Assembly (NCBI RefSeq): GCF_002150005.2
Contig: NZ_MSPP01000001.1
Location: forward strand, 434,001-498,000
Length of the DNA stretch: 64,000 nucleotides
Source of the DNA: Marivivens niveibacter
GTDB taxonomy: Bacteria; Pseudomonadota; Alphaproteobacteria; Rhodobacterales; Rhodobacteraceae
Direction of reading: 5' to 3'
Of the stretch, positions 19,605 through 28,385 are shown one piece after another (within the stretch, counting starts at the first letter, position 1; each line of letters starts with the position of its first letter). A model generated the notes under the pieces. That model saw nothing but the letters and a program-made list of their open reading frames with translations, did not search any database and was not told where the DNA came from. Made by a program: the position numbers and the translations under genes.

Positions 19605-20447
19605 TCAGGCTAATACATCAGCCAATGGCGTGGTTTTTCGACCGATCAGCTGCGACAGGGTGTGGCTGTCGTCGAATAGCCATCCGTCGGCTGCGCGCGC
19701 ATCGCTGTCGGCCAAAACGCCTGCGAAACCTTCGGGTAGGCCCGCATCGACCAGTACCGATCTATAAGCGTCTTCGGGCAGGTTGACGTATTCAACGGCA
19801 GTGCCTTTTGCGGCAGTCACAGCATCGGCAAAATCGGACAGTGTGAACGCGGTATCGCCTGCCAGTTCGTAGGTTTTGCCAGCGTGATCCGACCCTGCCA
19901 AAACGGTCGCAGCCGCCGCCGCATAATCGGCACGGGTTGCTGCGGCGAATTTGCCGTCACCTGCGGCGCCAAAATGTTTACCCATTCCGACCGCTTGTTC
20001 GGTTTGGCCGCTGATGTTTTCGATGTACCACCCGTTGCGCAGCAACGTGTAAGGAATGCGAGATGCTTTGATCGCGGTTTCGGTTGCTTTGTGTTCTGCG
20101 GCCAATGCCATTGGGCTTTCTTCGGCGCGCAGGATGGACGTGTAGGCGATATAGCCGACGCCAGCCTGTTTCGCGGCTTCGATGACGGCGGTATGTTGGC
20201 GGACGCGTTCCCCAACGGCCGAGCTAGAGATCAGCAGTAGTTTATTAACGCCCTCGAACGCGGGCGCCAGAGTTTCAGGTTTATCGTAGTCGCCGATGCG
20301 TGTCGCGATGCCTTTATCCGCGTATAATTTTGCGGCATCGTCAGAACGGACCAGCGCGATGATGTCATCTTTGTTCACCAGCGTTGCTAGGTGGTCGATC
20401 ACTAGTTGGCCCAATTGGCCGGAAGCGCCTGTAATTAGGTGTGTCAT
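19605..20447 (-). CDS. qorB: NAD(P)H-dependent quinone reductase QorB-like (NmrA/SDR family)
   Basis: 280 residues from ATG 20447. The dinucleotide motif GASGQLG is at residues 7-13. Segments such as KLLLISSSAVGERV, TLLRNGWY and GDGKFAAATRADYAAAAA match E. coli QorB (YtfG) closely as I recall it. The enzyme is an atypical short-chain reductase that reduces quinones with NADPH. It is divergent from an HxlR-type regulator in the same arrangement as ytfG-ytfH, with a candidate palindromic operator between them. Confidence 0.9.
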   Translation of the reverse strand: MTHLITGASGQLGQLVIDHLATLVNKDDIIALVRSDDAAKLYADKGIATRIGDYDKPETLAPAFEGVNKLLLISSSAVGERVRQHTAVIEAAKQAGVGYIAYTSILRAEESPMALAAEHKATETAIKASRIPYTLLRNGWYIENISGQTEQAVGMGKHFGAAGDGKFAAATRADYAAAAATVLAGSDHAGKTYELAGDTAFTLSDFADAVTAAKGTAVEYVNLPEDAYRSVLVDAGLPEGFAGVLADSDARAADGWLFDDSHTLSQLIGRKTTPLADVLA

Positions 20448-20476
20448 TGTCGTCTCCAGTTTAGAATCGGTTGCTA

Positions 20477-20491
20477 GTCTCATTTAGAGAC
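20477..20491. promoter_or_regulatory. Candidate operator: GTCTC-N5-GAGAC inverted repeat
   Basis: A perfect inverted repeat with 5-base arms and spacer ATTTA lies in the 104-base gap between qorB (-) and the HxlR gene (+), 30 bases upstream of the qorB start. Its position fits a site for the divergently encoded HxlR protein, which would then control both genes. This is inferred from symmetry and position only. Confidence 0.4.
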
Positions 20492-20551
20492 CTTATGTCT
20501 GATCCGTAAGGAGGCAGGTTTTTTGCCATAGGTTACGAAAAGGGAACCGCC

Positions 20552-20941
20552 ATGCGTGACGTGCAGCAAAACAGATTGGACGAATGGAAGGCGCAGGGGT
20601 TTGATCCCACGGCCTGTCCTGTGCGGCAGGTGTTGGACCACGTCGCTGCGAAATGGACCATGCTGATCCTGCTGGAACTGGCGAACGGACCCGCGCGGTT
20701 TAATGCGCTGGGGCGGGCGTTGCCGGATATTTCCAAACGGATGCTGACCCAAACATTGCGCGATCTGGAACGCGACGGTTTGGTCACACGCGAAGTGTTC
20801 CCGACCAAGCCGCCTTCGGTCGAATATACGCTGTCGCCCATGGGCCAGTCTTTGCTATCCGCGATGGATGGGCTGTTTGATTGGGCCAACGACAATTTCG
20901 ATCACATCAAACAGGCGCGCGACGTATACGCTCAGGGGTAG
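20552..20941 (+). CDS. HxlR family transcriptional regulator
   Basis: 129 residues. CPVRQVLDHVAAKWTMLILLEL (about 22-43) is the HxlR family signature, including the conserved Cys22 that serves as a redox or electrophile sensor in some members. The winged helix follows, with ISKRMLTQTLRDLERDGLV as recognition region. It is divergent from qorB, so it most likely represses or activates the quinone reductase in response to quinones or oxidants (inference). yjbQ starts three bases after its stop, so the two may be co-transcribed. Confidence 0.9.
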   Translation: MRDVQQNRLDEWKAQGFDPTACPVRQVLDHVAAKWTMLILLELANGPARFNALGRALPDISKRMLTQTLRDLERDGLVTREVFPTKPPSVEYTLSPMGQSLLSAMDGLFDWANDNFDHIKQARDVYAQG

Positions 20942-20944
20942 GTG

Positions 20945-21367
20945 ATGACACATCAATTGATTAACGTTCCGACCAACGGACAGGGTTTGTACGAATTCAC
21001 GCGCAGCGTTCAGCAATTCGTTCATGGGCGCGGGGATGGGCTGCTGACTTTGTTCGTGCGGCACACGTCCTGTTCCCTGTTGATCCAGGAAAATCACGAC
21101 CCAGAGGTGCGTGTGGACATGCGCGAGTTTTTCCACAGGCTGGTGCCACCAACCACGGACCCGTCGATGTCATATCTGACCCACACATACGAAGGCCCAG
21201 ATGATATGCCCGCCCATATCAAGGCGGCGCTGCTGCCTGTCAGCTTGTCAATTCCCGTCATTTCAGGACGTGCTATGTTGGGAACGTGGCAAGGTGTTTA
21301 CCTTTTCGAACATCGGGACCGACCTCATGATCGTCAGGTCGTTGCGCAGCTTTTGACTGAATCTTGA
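20945..21367 (+). CDS. YjbQ/UPF0047 family protein
   Basis: 140 residues from ATG 20945; a GTG one codon upstream is also in frame. The family signature is visible: FVRHTSCSLLIQEN around residues 39-52, HTYEGPDDMPAHIKAAL, and the C-terminal GTWQGVYLFEHR near 115-126. These proteins form trimeric beta-sandwich folds with a His/Cys-lined site; some complement thiamine-phosphate synthase mutants, hence the name secondary thiamine-phosphate synthase. The physiological role is uncertain. It follows the HxlR gene closely. Confidence 0.9.
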   Translation: MTHQLINVPTNGQGLYEFTRSVQQFVHGRGDGLLTLFVRHTSCSLLIQENHDPEVRVDMREFFHRLVPPTTDPSMSYLTHTYEGPDDMPAHIKAALLPVSLSIPVISGRAMLGTWQGVYLFEHRDRPHDRQVVAQLLTES

Positions 21368-21432
21368 TTGCCACATCATATGGTGGGGCAAAATTGACTC
21401 TATCCAAATGTAGCGGAGGCCCCTATAGTACC

Positions 21433-21452
21433 TGTGGATAACTGGTGGATAA
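21433..21452. promoter_or_regulatory. Tandem DnaA-box-like 9-mers upstream of nrdR
   Basis: TGTGGATAA (21433-21441) is an exact match to the reverse of the DnaA box TTATCCACA; GGTGGATAA (21444-21452) differs in one base. They lie 30-50 bases before the nrdR start in the same orientation, 11 bases apart. A role for DnaA in this promoter is a hypothesis. Confidence 0.4.
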
Positions 21453-21482
21453 ACCAGATTTAGGCGGTAAGGGGACAGGTCT

Positions 21483-21950
21483 ATGCGTTGCCCATTTTGC
21501 GGAAACGTCGATACGCAGGTAAAAGACAGCCGTCCGGCTGAAGATCACGTAGCCATTCGTCGTCGGCGTTTCTGCCCGGCTTGTGGTGGTCGTTTCACAA
21601 CATATGAACGGGTCCAGTTGCGGGATCTGGTGGTGATCAAATCCAACGGTCGCCGCGAAGATTTTGATCGCGACAAACTGGAACGATCAATCCGTATTGC
21701 ACTCCAGAAACGTCCTGTCGAACCGGAACGTATGGATCAGATGATTTCTGGTATCGTACGCCGTTTGGAAAGCATGGGCGAAACCGACATTCCGTCGAAA
21801 ACCATTGGCGAGATCGTGATGGAGGCTTTGGCCCGCATTGATACCGTTGCCTATGTGCGTTTCGCGAGCGTGTACAAGAATTTCCAAGCAGCCGATGATT
21901 TCGATAAATTCATCGACGAACTGCGGCCTGACGTTCCACCAAACTCGTGA
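21483..21950 (+). CDS. nrdR: Transcriptional repressor NrdR
   Basis: 155 residues. An N-terminal zinc ribbon uses C3, C6, C31 and C34 (MRCPFCG ... FCPACGGRF), followed by an ATP-cone domain (about 49-139) that senses ATP/dATP. NrdR represses ribonucleotide reductase genes when dATP is high. Length and sequence are typical. The upstream gap carries DnaA-box-like 9-mers. The gene overlaps ribD by a GTGA junction, the common alphaproteobacterial nrdR-ribD linkage. Confidence 0.96.
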   Translation: MRCPFCGNVDTQVKDSRPAEDHVAIRRRRFCPACGGRFTTYERVQLRDLVVIKSNGRREDFDRDKLERSIRIALQKRPVEPERMDQMISGIVRRLESMGETDIPSKTIGEIVMEALARIDTVAYVRFASVYKNFQAADDFDKFIDELRPDVPPNS

Positions 21951-23041
21951 ATTTTACGGCAAGTGACGAACGATACATGCGTCTTGCGCTGTCTTTGGGG
22001 CGGCGCGGGATGGGGCGTGTTTGGCCGAACCCTGCGGTTGGATGCGTAATCGTTCAAGGCGACATTATCGTTGGTCGTGGTCGCACCGCTGATGGCGGGC
22101 GGCCCCATGCGGAACCCGTTGCGTTGGGGCAGGCAGAGGACCGTGCGCGCGGCGCAACCGCCTATGTCACACTGGAACCCTGTGCCCATTTTGGCAAAAC
22201 ACCGCCCTGCGCGAATGCGTTGATTGAAGCAGGCGTTGCGCGTGTAGTTATTGCTTGCACGGACCCTGACCCGCGCGTGTCAGGGCAGGGCATCGCGATG
22301 CTCCGTGCGGCTGGGATCACAGTTGATGTGGGACTATGCGAGGCTGAAGCGCAGCGCGATCACGCCGGATTTTTCGGTCGCATCACCAATAACCGCCCTT
22401 GGGTGACCTTGAAACTTGCCTGCACGTTGGATGGCCGGATCGCAACGGCGACGGGTGAAAGCCAGTGGATCACAGGGCCAGAGGCGCGCCGCATGGTCCA
22501 TGCGCAACGTGCGCGGCATGATGCGGTTATGGTTGGGGCAGGGACTGTTCGTGCAGACGACCCATCATTGACTGTGCGTGATATGGGCGTTGATCGCCAA
22601 CCTGTACGTGTTGTTGTGTCGCGACAGATGGATTTGCCGACCGATTGCACGTTGACGCGGACGGCGCGCGATATTCCCGTTTGGGTCTGCAACGCAGCAT
22701 CGGACACGCAGGTTGCGCCGTGGGTCGATGCGGGGGCTGTATCCCTGCCTTGTGCTGTGACCGATGGTCAGATTGATGTGACATCTGCGTTGGCAGCTTT
22801 GGCGCAAAATGGGCTGACGCGGGTGTTTTGCGAAGGCGGCGGCGCTTTGGCGGCGTCTTTGTTGCAGGCCGATTGTGTCGACGAATTGGTCGTGTTCACA
22901 GCGGGTATGGGGATCGGGGCCGAAGGTCTGGCTGGATTGGGTCCAATGGGTATTTCGCACCTATCAGACGCGCCCCGTTTCGATCTAATTGAGGTTACAC
23001 CTGTCGGCGCGGATATCATGTCGCGTTGGCAACGGCGTTAA
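21947..23041 (+). CDS. ribD: Bifunctional pyrimidine deaminase/reductase RibD
   Basis: 364 residues from GTG 21947 overlapping the nrdR stop. The N-terminal deaminase has zinc ligands H54 (in HAE, with the catalytic E56), C79 and C88 in [12 protein letters not shown]. The C-terminal reductase domain starts near residue 150 with [13 protein letters not shown] and GESQWITG. It catalyses the second and third steps of riboflavin synthesis: deamination of the GTP-derived pyrimidine and NADPH reduction of its ribose. The other rib genes resume 4.7 kb downstream after a minus-strand capsule trio. It converges on kpsC with a 4-base overlap. Confidence 0.95.
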   Translation: MNFTASDERYMRLALSLGRRGMGRVWPNPAVGCVIVQGDIIVGRGRTADGGRPHAEPVALGQAEDRARGATAYVTLEPCAHFGKTPPCANALIEAGVARVVIACTDPDPRVSGQGIAMLRAAGITVDVGLCEAEAQRDHAGFFGRITNNRPWVTLKLACTLDGRIATATGESQWITGPEARRMVHAQRARHDAVMVGAGTVRADDPSLTVRDMGVDRQPVRVVVSRQMDLPTDCTLTRTARDIPVWVCNAASDTQVAPWVDAGAVSLPCAVTDGQIDVTSALAALAQNGLTRVFCEGGGALAASLLQADCVDELVVFTAGMGIGAEGLAGLGPMGISHLSDAPRFDLIEVTPVGADIMSRWQRR

Positions 23042-25071
23042 CGCCACAAGAACGCAAAGCTGGAAAATACCCCTTGTAGTTTTGACAGCAGGTTCAGCAT
23101 AGGTGGCCCGTTCGGTATGTCGTCCGCCTCTAGCCTGTCTAGAATAACCTCGATCGGGCAGGGTAACCCTGTTACGGGGTCGAAATAGCGTGGGTATTCG
23201 ATCAGACAGGCATGGACAAAGGTTTCCAGATCGGGGCGCGCTGCCCGCCGTTCTATTGGCATTCCGCGATCCAGCGTCAGGCCCCAGCCCGCATAAAACG
23301 GCTGTCCAAATGTCACCACCCGTTTGCCGCGTAGCAAGGCTTCGAACCCAATTGTCGAGGTCATCGTCCAGACTTCGTCTACGATTTCCAATGCGGCATG
23401 TGCGCTGACATTCGTTAGGATCGCATCGGCAAAATCGGCTGCATTCGGTACGTGACCTTTGCGCAGGCCAGCTTCTACATCGGGATGTGGTTTGAATAGG
23501 ATCGTGGCGGCGGGATTTGCTTTGCGCGTCGCCTCTAGCAATTGGGCGTTCGTGTGGATTTCTGCGGTGCCAAGTCTAATCGATGCGTCGTCTTCGACTT
23601 GACCGGGAACCAATATGCGCCGACCAGTGGGTAGATCGGTGGGGATATCGTCAACGCCCATATTATATTTGCTGATCCCCGCACGGTTCAGTCGCGCAAT
23701 CACTTTGCCAGCGCGGACCAGATCGTGGGCATGGGGCGTGTGCGAATTCAGGATATGTTCCAATCGTGACGGCCGCGACGGATCGTAATAGATCCCCATG
23801 TCATCCAGAACGAGGCTAAGTGGCGGTGTCAGAGCCGCCCCCAATCCACGTGATCGCACAAAGCCGTCTTCGACCCTAACAGCGCCAGCGGCATCTAACT
23901 GGTCCGTGGTGTTTCCAGCCCAGACCATGATTGGTCTGCCCGATCGTTCGGATTTGGCGATCGTATTTTTATCGGCAAAAATAACGGGCTGATACCGACC
24001 AAATGCCTTTTGTAGCGGGCCACGTTTCCATAGCCGCATACCTGAAGCGATCCATCCGTGACTGTCTTCTTGGTAACTGCGGGCCTCGGCCTCTATCGCG
24101 GCTAGGGCGGTTTCGAAATCGCACAGGCAATCGCGGAACGGATCATACCATGCAGGATACAATAGCATCGCGGCTGCGAATAACTGGGCGCGGGTCAGGG
24201 GGCGCTGTCTGCGTGCGATTGGGTGTTCGTCCTGCGTCAGCCCCCATCCAGCATAAAACGGTTGGCCGAAAACACGCGGTTTATGGCCTGCGATGATTGC
24301 CTCGAACCCCAATTGGGATGACACGGTATAAACCGCAATCGCACCATCTAATAAAGCCTGAGGGCTAATCGCATCATCGTATAATTCGATCCCGTCCGTG
24401 CAGTCCTTGTCCCGATAATGGCCTTCGCGGTGGCCAGCGGTGGTTTCGGGATGGGTTTTAATGAGGATGCGCGCGTTTGGGTGTTCTTCGCGGGCGATGA
24501 ACAGCATTTCGCGGAACGTGTTACGATTGGCGCGACTGGCTGTGACGCTTGCGTCTTTGGCCGTTTGATCAACGACCAATACATAGCCAGGCTCGGGGGC
24601 AGTAACACGCGGATCGTGGTTGTTGTATTTCGATAGATGATTGCGTCGAATGCGGTCCATGCCCGACCGTGCCCGCGACAATAGCGCGGCGTCGTCTAAC
24701 GGGTGTTCCTTTAGGATTTGTTCCAATCGGGATGGCGTTTCGGGATCAAAGTGCACGCCCATATCATCAATGCACAGCCCAATGGGCAAAGCGCCGTCGC
24801 GTCCCAGCCCAACTGATCGAATGAACGCGTCCTCAACGCGCAAAATCGGGGCATCGCGTTTGGTTGCAACAGCTTCGCCGCGGGGTGATGTCGGGCTTTG
24901 CCCCCAGACGCCGACCATGTCGCCATCAGAAGGGGCGCCTATGCTGATATCGTAACCGCATAGGTCCAGAATACGGCGCAACCGTTTTTGCGTTAAAAAG
25001 CCACCGTTATAAACATACAGCCGCCGCGGGGATATCCCTGCGGCGGCTGGAGTCCATTCAGGAGCGTGCAT
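23038..25071 (-). CDS. kpsC: Capsular polysaccharide beta-Kdo transferase KpsC
   Basis: 677 residues made of two related glycosyltransferase halves. The duplication is visible: VEDAFIRSVGLG and VEDGFVRSRGLG, IDDMGVHFDP and LDDMGIYYDP, and FGQPFYAGWGLT twice (near residues 268 and 585). KpsC builds the poly-Kdo linker that joins group 2-type capsule to a lipid anchor, acting with KpsS at the cytoplasmic face of the inner membrane. The ATG overlaps the stop of the export protein gene (TAATG). Polymerisation genes and the KpsMT ABC transporter are not in this window. Confidence 0.92.
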   Translation of the reverse strand: MHAPEWTPAAAGISPRRLYVYNGGFLTQKRLRRILDLCGYDISIGAPSDGDMVGVWGQSPTSPRGEAVATKRDAPILRVEDAFIRSVGLGRDGALPIGLCIDDMGVHFDPETPSRLEQILKEHPLDDAALLSRARSGMDRIRRNHLSKYNNHDPRVTAPEPGYVLVVDQTAKDASVTASRANRNTFREMLFIAREEHPNARILIKTHPETTAGHREGHYRDKDCTDGIELYDDAISPQALLDGAIAVYTVSSQLGFEAIIAGHKPRVFGQPFYAGWGLTQDEHPIARRQRPLTRAQLFAAAMLLYPAWYDPFRDCLCDFETALAAIEAEARSYQEDSHGWIASGMRLWKRGPLQKAFGRYQPVIFADKNTIAKSERSGRPIMVWAGNTTDQLDAAGAVRVEDGFVRSRGLGAALTPPLSLVLDDMGIYYDPSRPSRLEHILNSHTPHAHDLVRAGKVIARLNRAGISKYNMGVDDIPTDLPTGRRILVPGQVEDDASIRLGTAEIHTNAQLLEATRKANPAATILFKPHPDVEAGLRKGHVPNAADFADAILTNVSAHAALEIVDEVWTMTSTIGFEALLRGKRVVTFGQPFYAGWGLTLDRGMPIERRAARPDLETFVHACLIEYPRYFDPVTGLPCPIEVILDRLEADDIPNGPPMLNLLSKLQGVFSSFAFLWR

Positions 25072-26201
25072 TACTGGAACGCGGACCGTGCGGTATCCGC
25101 TGCGGTCAACGAACCAGTCGCTGCGGCAACGGCTTTGTTGAACTGAACGAATGGTGCTTCGGTCACGTAAACGGTGTCTTGGTCGCGGATCGCAAAATCG
25201 CGGGCCATGAACATGCCATTCGGGCGCGTTAGGTCCAAAACGTAGATGATGCGCTGATCGCCGACCAGATCGTTGCGCGCCAGCAATTGGTTCGCGATTT
25301 CAGCGGGTTCATTGCGGAATACGAAAACGCCTGTTGGGTCGGCTAGGTTGGATGACAGGCCGCCGACCGTTGCGATTGCTTCGATCGCAGAGATCGCTTT
25401 GGATTCGAACGGGATTCGGTTTTGCGCGCCTGTTGCGCCAAGCGCGGTAAAGGTGCGGCTGTCTTCGGTGACATAGATTTTGTCGCCCGCACGCAGTGCA
25501 ATGTCCGCGGCTGGGTGTTCAAATAGGTCTTCGTACCAGATTGTGCCGCTGGTGCTGCCACGTTGAACGGTCACTTGTGCGATCTCTGGCTGGACGGCAA
25601 CACCACCCGCTGCGGCCAGCATTGCGGCCAGTGTACGCGTCGGGCGCTCAATCGGGTAGACACCTTGGCCGCCGACGGCACCAGATACAGATACGGTCGC
25701 GCCATCGCCTGCCAAACGACGTACCTGAACCTGCGGTTCTGGCGTTTGTTCGGCCAATTTTTCGGTAATGATCTGGCGGATACGTTCAGGGCTATTACCA
25801 GCTGCGCGAATGCGGCCCGCGTATGGAACAAAGATAAACCCGTTCCCGTCCACCTGAATTTCGTTCAGCACGGTTGCTGGTTGTCCCTGAGGAACAAGCA
25901 AACCGTCATCAACGTTTTCCCAAATGGTCAGGCCCAGAATGTCGCCAGGCTGCACTGTGTCAGATCCGACGATGCCAGCGTTTTCTAGTGACGCGGCAAA
26001 GCCAAGGGCGGGGGACACCGATGCAATGCGGTTGATGCGGTCATCAACGATCAGCACGAAAGCATCGCCTTCGCGCATGACAGAGCCCGCATAAATTTCG
26101 GACTTATTCGGGCCCGAACGCGGAAGTCCACAGGACGCCAACGCGGTCACTGCGGCAATCACGGCCACGCCTCGGGCTAGGCGTAAACTCAGGGTGGTCA
26201 C
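25071..26201 (-). CDS. Polysaccharide export outer membrane lipoprotein (Wza/KpsD-like)
   Basis: 376 residues from GTG 26201. A lipobox LASC places the lipidated Cys at residue 24. The mature protein has a Poly_export domain (about 85-165, with GDILGLTIWENVDDGLLVP) followed by SLBB domains (VSVSGAVGGQGVYPIERPTRT near 170-190, and a second one around 255-310). This family forms the outer-membrane channel for capsule or exopolysaccharide. It sits between kpsC and kpsS and is co-transcribed with kpsC, so it probably exports the same capsule. Confidence 0.92.
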   Translation of the reverse strand: MTTLSLRLARGVAVIAAVTALASCGLPRSGPNKSEIYAGSVMREGDAFVLIVDDRINRIASVSPALGFAASLENAGIVGSDTVQPGDILGLTIWENVDDGLLVPQGQPATVLNEIQVDGNGFIFVPYAGRIRAAGNSPERIRQIITEKLAEQTPEPQVQVRRLAGDGATVSVSGAVGGQGVYPIERPTRTLAAMLAAAGGVAVQPEIAQVTVQRGSTSGTIWYEDLFEHPAADIALRAGDKIYVTEDSRTFTALGATGAQNRIPFESKAISAIEAIATVGGLSSNLADPTGVFVFRNEPAEIANQLLARNDLVGDQRIIYVLDLTRPNGMFMARDFAIRDQDTVYVTEAPFVQFNKAVAAATGSLTAADTARSAFQ

Positions 26202-26341
26202 TGCTACGGTCTCCTCGACCTATTATTTTTGCCTCGCATTTTGACACGAACGTAACCTGCGTTGCATCAAAAATCCAGTATTTACAAAAATCTGGGGCGA
26301 CATGTTGCAGTGCCGCCAGAACGTTAATGTCGGTAAACGGT

Positions 26342-27637
26342 CTAGTTGACGACACGCAATGATTGCCGAGGCGCAATTTTACCCGACCGCAGCGCGTCAT
26401 ATGGGTCTTCGTTGTCCAGCATCATGTCGACAATTTGGCGCATTAACTGGCGGCGGCCGCGTGATGAATAGAACCCGCCGGGCACTTGGGATGTTTCCAG
26501 CAGAAACCTGCGATAGTCGCGATAGGCACGATTATCAGGGCGACCGGGCTGGGCAAAAAACTGTGGCAAAGGCAGCGTCGATACGAATTCAGGTTTATCG
26601 TAAACGGCGGCCCCAAATACCTTGAGCGGGATAGACCGCCACAACACCTGCTGCGCTGCCGTGGAATTTACTGTTACCGCTGTCCGCGCATGATCCAGAA
26701 GTCGCGCCAATTTGCCGCCGCGGATATAATGAATGCGATCCGCAACACCCAGCTCCGCAGCGATGCGTTTGATATTTTTGCGGGTTGGGGATTTGTCGTT
26801 TTCTAAGGGGTGCGCTTTGAACACCAAATGGTGGTGGTGCGGGGCACCTTTGGCAAACCCGTCGATCACAACGCGCAGAAATTCCTCCATAGTCGCAAAG
26901 GGCGAATGGCGTTGAAAATTCGAGTCATGTTCCAGTTGCAGCAAAACCAGATGATAGGGAAAGCCGCCAAAGCGTACTCGCGTGGTCGAAATCATTCGAT
27001 CCAACGCGATCAGAGGCATCAGCAGCAAGCGTTTGGTGTATAGCGCTGCTTCGCGAGTGACCGGCAATTCACGATGCGGGCGGAAATTGCGGAATTCGCG
27101 GTTACGGAACATGACGAACCAATGATACAGCGCGCCGTAAAACACATGCTGCCGCATATCGCCCCAATGGGCTGGGGGTTCGGGGATGTCCATGTCGGAC
27201 CGTTCCAGATCCTTGCGCATGTCGTCGATCGACATTTGCATCAGGCGTGAATTGCCGTTCGTGCCGCCACGTTCATAGGTGACCCAGTAGGGACGCATGT
27301 ATCCTTCTTCGAATACGTGGATGGTCAGCCCTTGGTCGCGGGCGATATCAACCGCTTGGGCGTGGATCGGGCGGACGTCGCCGTAAAGCACGATATCGGT
27401 GATCCCGCGATCATTAACCAGGTGCTTGAAATAATCGGCCCACTCATCTGGCGTTCCCGTGTATGGAATAAACCCTGCATCACCAAACGAAAATGCGCGG
27501 TCGCCTGCATTGAACCCAACGCGCCAGACTTTCGCCCCAGCCGCGCGAAGCATCTGCCCAAGCCGATGGAAAAACGGTCCATGCGGTCCCTGCAAAAACA
27601 GAAAATGGCGGTTGGCGTAATTGGTCACTCGATACAC
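26342..27637 (-). CDS. kpsS: Capsule polysaccharide biosynthesis protein KpsS
   Basis: 431 residues from GTG 27637; another in-frame GTG three codons later is equally possible. The N-terminus FLFLQGPHGPFFHRLGQML and the later VFEEGYMRPYWVTYE and NSTAAQQVLWRSIPLKVFG segments are characteristic of KpsS-type glycosyltransferases, which add the first Kdo to the lysophosphatidylglycerol anchor before KpsC extends it. It is separated from the export lipoprotein gene by 140 bases and is divergent from ribE. Confidence 0.9.
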   Translation of the reverse strand: MYRVTNYANRHFLFLQGPHGPFFHRLGQMLRAAGAKVWRVGFNAGDRAFSFGDAGFIPYTGTPDEWADYFKHLVNDRGITDIVLYGDVRPIHAQAVDIARDQGLTIHVFEEGYMRPYWVTYERGGTNGNSRLMQMSIDDMRKDLERSDMDIPEPPAHWGDMRQHVFYGALYHWFVMFRNREFRNFRPHRELPVTREAALYTKRLLLMPLIALDRMISTTRVRFGGFPYHLVLLQLEHDSNFQRHSPFATMEEFLRVVIDGFAKGAPHHHHLVFKAHPLENDKSPTRKNIKRIAAELGVADRIHYIRGGKLARLLDHARTAVTVNSTAAQQVLWRSIPLKVFGAAVYDKPEFVSTLPLPQFFAQPGRPDNRAYRDYRRFLLETSQVPGGFYSSRGRRQLMRQIVDMMLDNEDPYDALRSGKIAPRQSLRVVN

Positions 27638-27764
27638 TTTGATCCGTTAAGGTTAAGATAGTCTAACCGCAGGCTTTGGCAGAATTAAGGCCTAAAATAG
27701 GACAGGTTCTTGTCTATTAGTAGTCAGAGAGATACCTCTGTTCCGGAATTGGAAAGGATTGCAC

Positions 27765-28361
27765 ATGTTCACAGGCATCATCACCGACGTCGGCGAGGTT
27801 CTAGAACTAGAACAGCGCGGCGATTTGCGGGCGCGGATCGGCACGGTTTACGACGTGGATGGCATTGATATCGGTGCATCTATTGCCTGTAACGGGTGCT
27901 GTCTGACCGTTGTTGCGCTGGGCCGTGAACCGCGCAATTGGTTCGATGTGGAAATCAGCGCCGAAAGCGTGGACAAAACCAATATTGGCGACTGGGCCGT
28001 TGGCAAACCGATCAATCTGGAGCGCGCGCTCAAGGTGGGCGACGAACTGGGCGGTCACATCGTATCTGGCCATGTCGATGGCGTTGCGGAATTGATCGAC
28101 CTCAAAGACGAAGGCGACAGCACGCGTATGACGTTCCGTGCGCCGGATGAACTGGCGAAATTTATTGCGCCCAAAGGATCGGTTGCGTTGAACGGAACGT
28201 CTTTGACTGTGAACGATGTGGATGGTGCCACCTTTGGGATCAACGTGATCCCGCACACCAAAGAGGTCACCACTTGGGGCGATGTCGCAGTAGGCGACCG
28301 CATCAACCTCGAGATCGACACCATGGCCCGTTACGTCGCGCGTTTGCGCGAGTGGGATTGA
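27765..28361 (+). CDS. ribE: Riboflavin synthase alpha chain
   Basis: 198 residues from ATG 27765 (MFTGIITDVGEV), the universal start of the family; a TTG two codons upstream is in frame. Two tandem lumazine-binding domains are present, each with its hallmark: SIACNGCCLTV in the first and GSVALNGTSLTVN in the second, plus HIVSGHVDG. The enzyme dismutates two 6,7-dimethyl-8-ribityllumazine molecules to riboflavin as a trimer. It opens the ribE-ribB-ribH-nusB run. I see no FMN riboswitch in the preceding 127 bases. Confidence 0.95.
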   Translation: MFTGIITDVGEVLELEQRGDLRARIGTVYDVDGIDIGASIACNGCCLTVVALGREPRNWFDVEISAESVDKTNIGDWAVGKPINLERALKVGDELGGHIVSGHVDGVAELIDLKDEGDSTRMTFRAPDELAKFIAPKGSVALNGTSLTVNDVDGATFGINVIPHTKEVTTWGDVAVGDRINLEIDTMARYVARLREWD

Positions 28362-28385
28362 TCCGGCGCGGAAAAGGAAAACCCA

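Noticed and set aside
24003-25071. Frameshift or gene fusion in kpsC because of its two similar halves
   Set aside because: The duplicated domains are a normal property of KpsC, and the frame is continuous.
27638-27764. FMN riboswitch before ribE
   Set aside because: The 127-base leader lacks the conserved RFN blocks and multi-helix layout; only short complementarities such as CAGAG/CTCTG are present.
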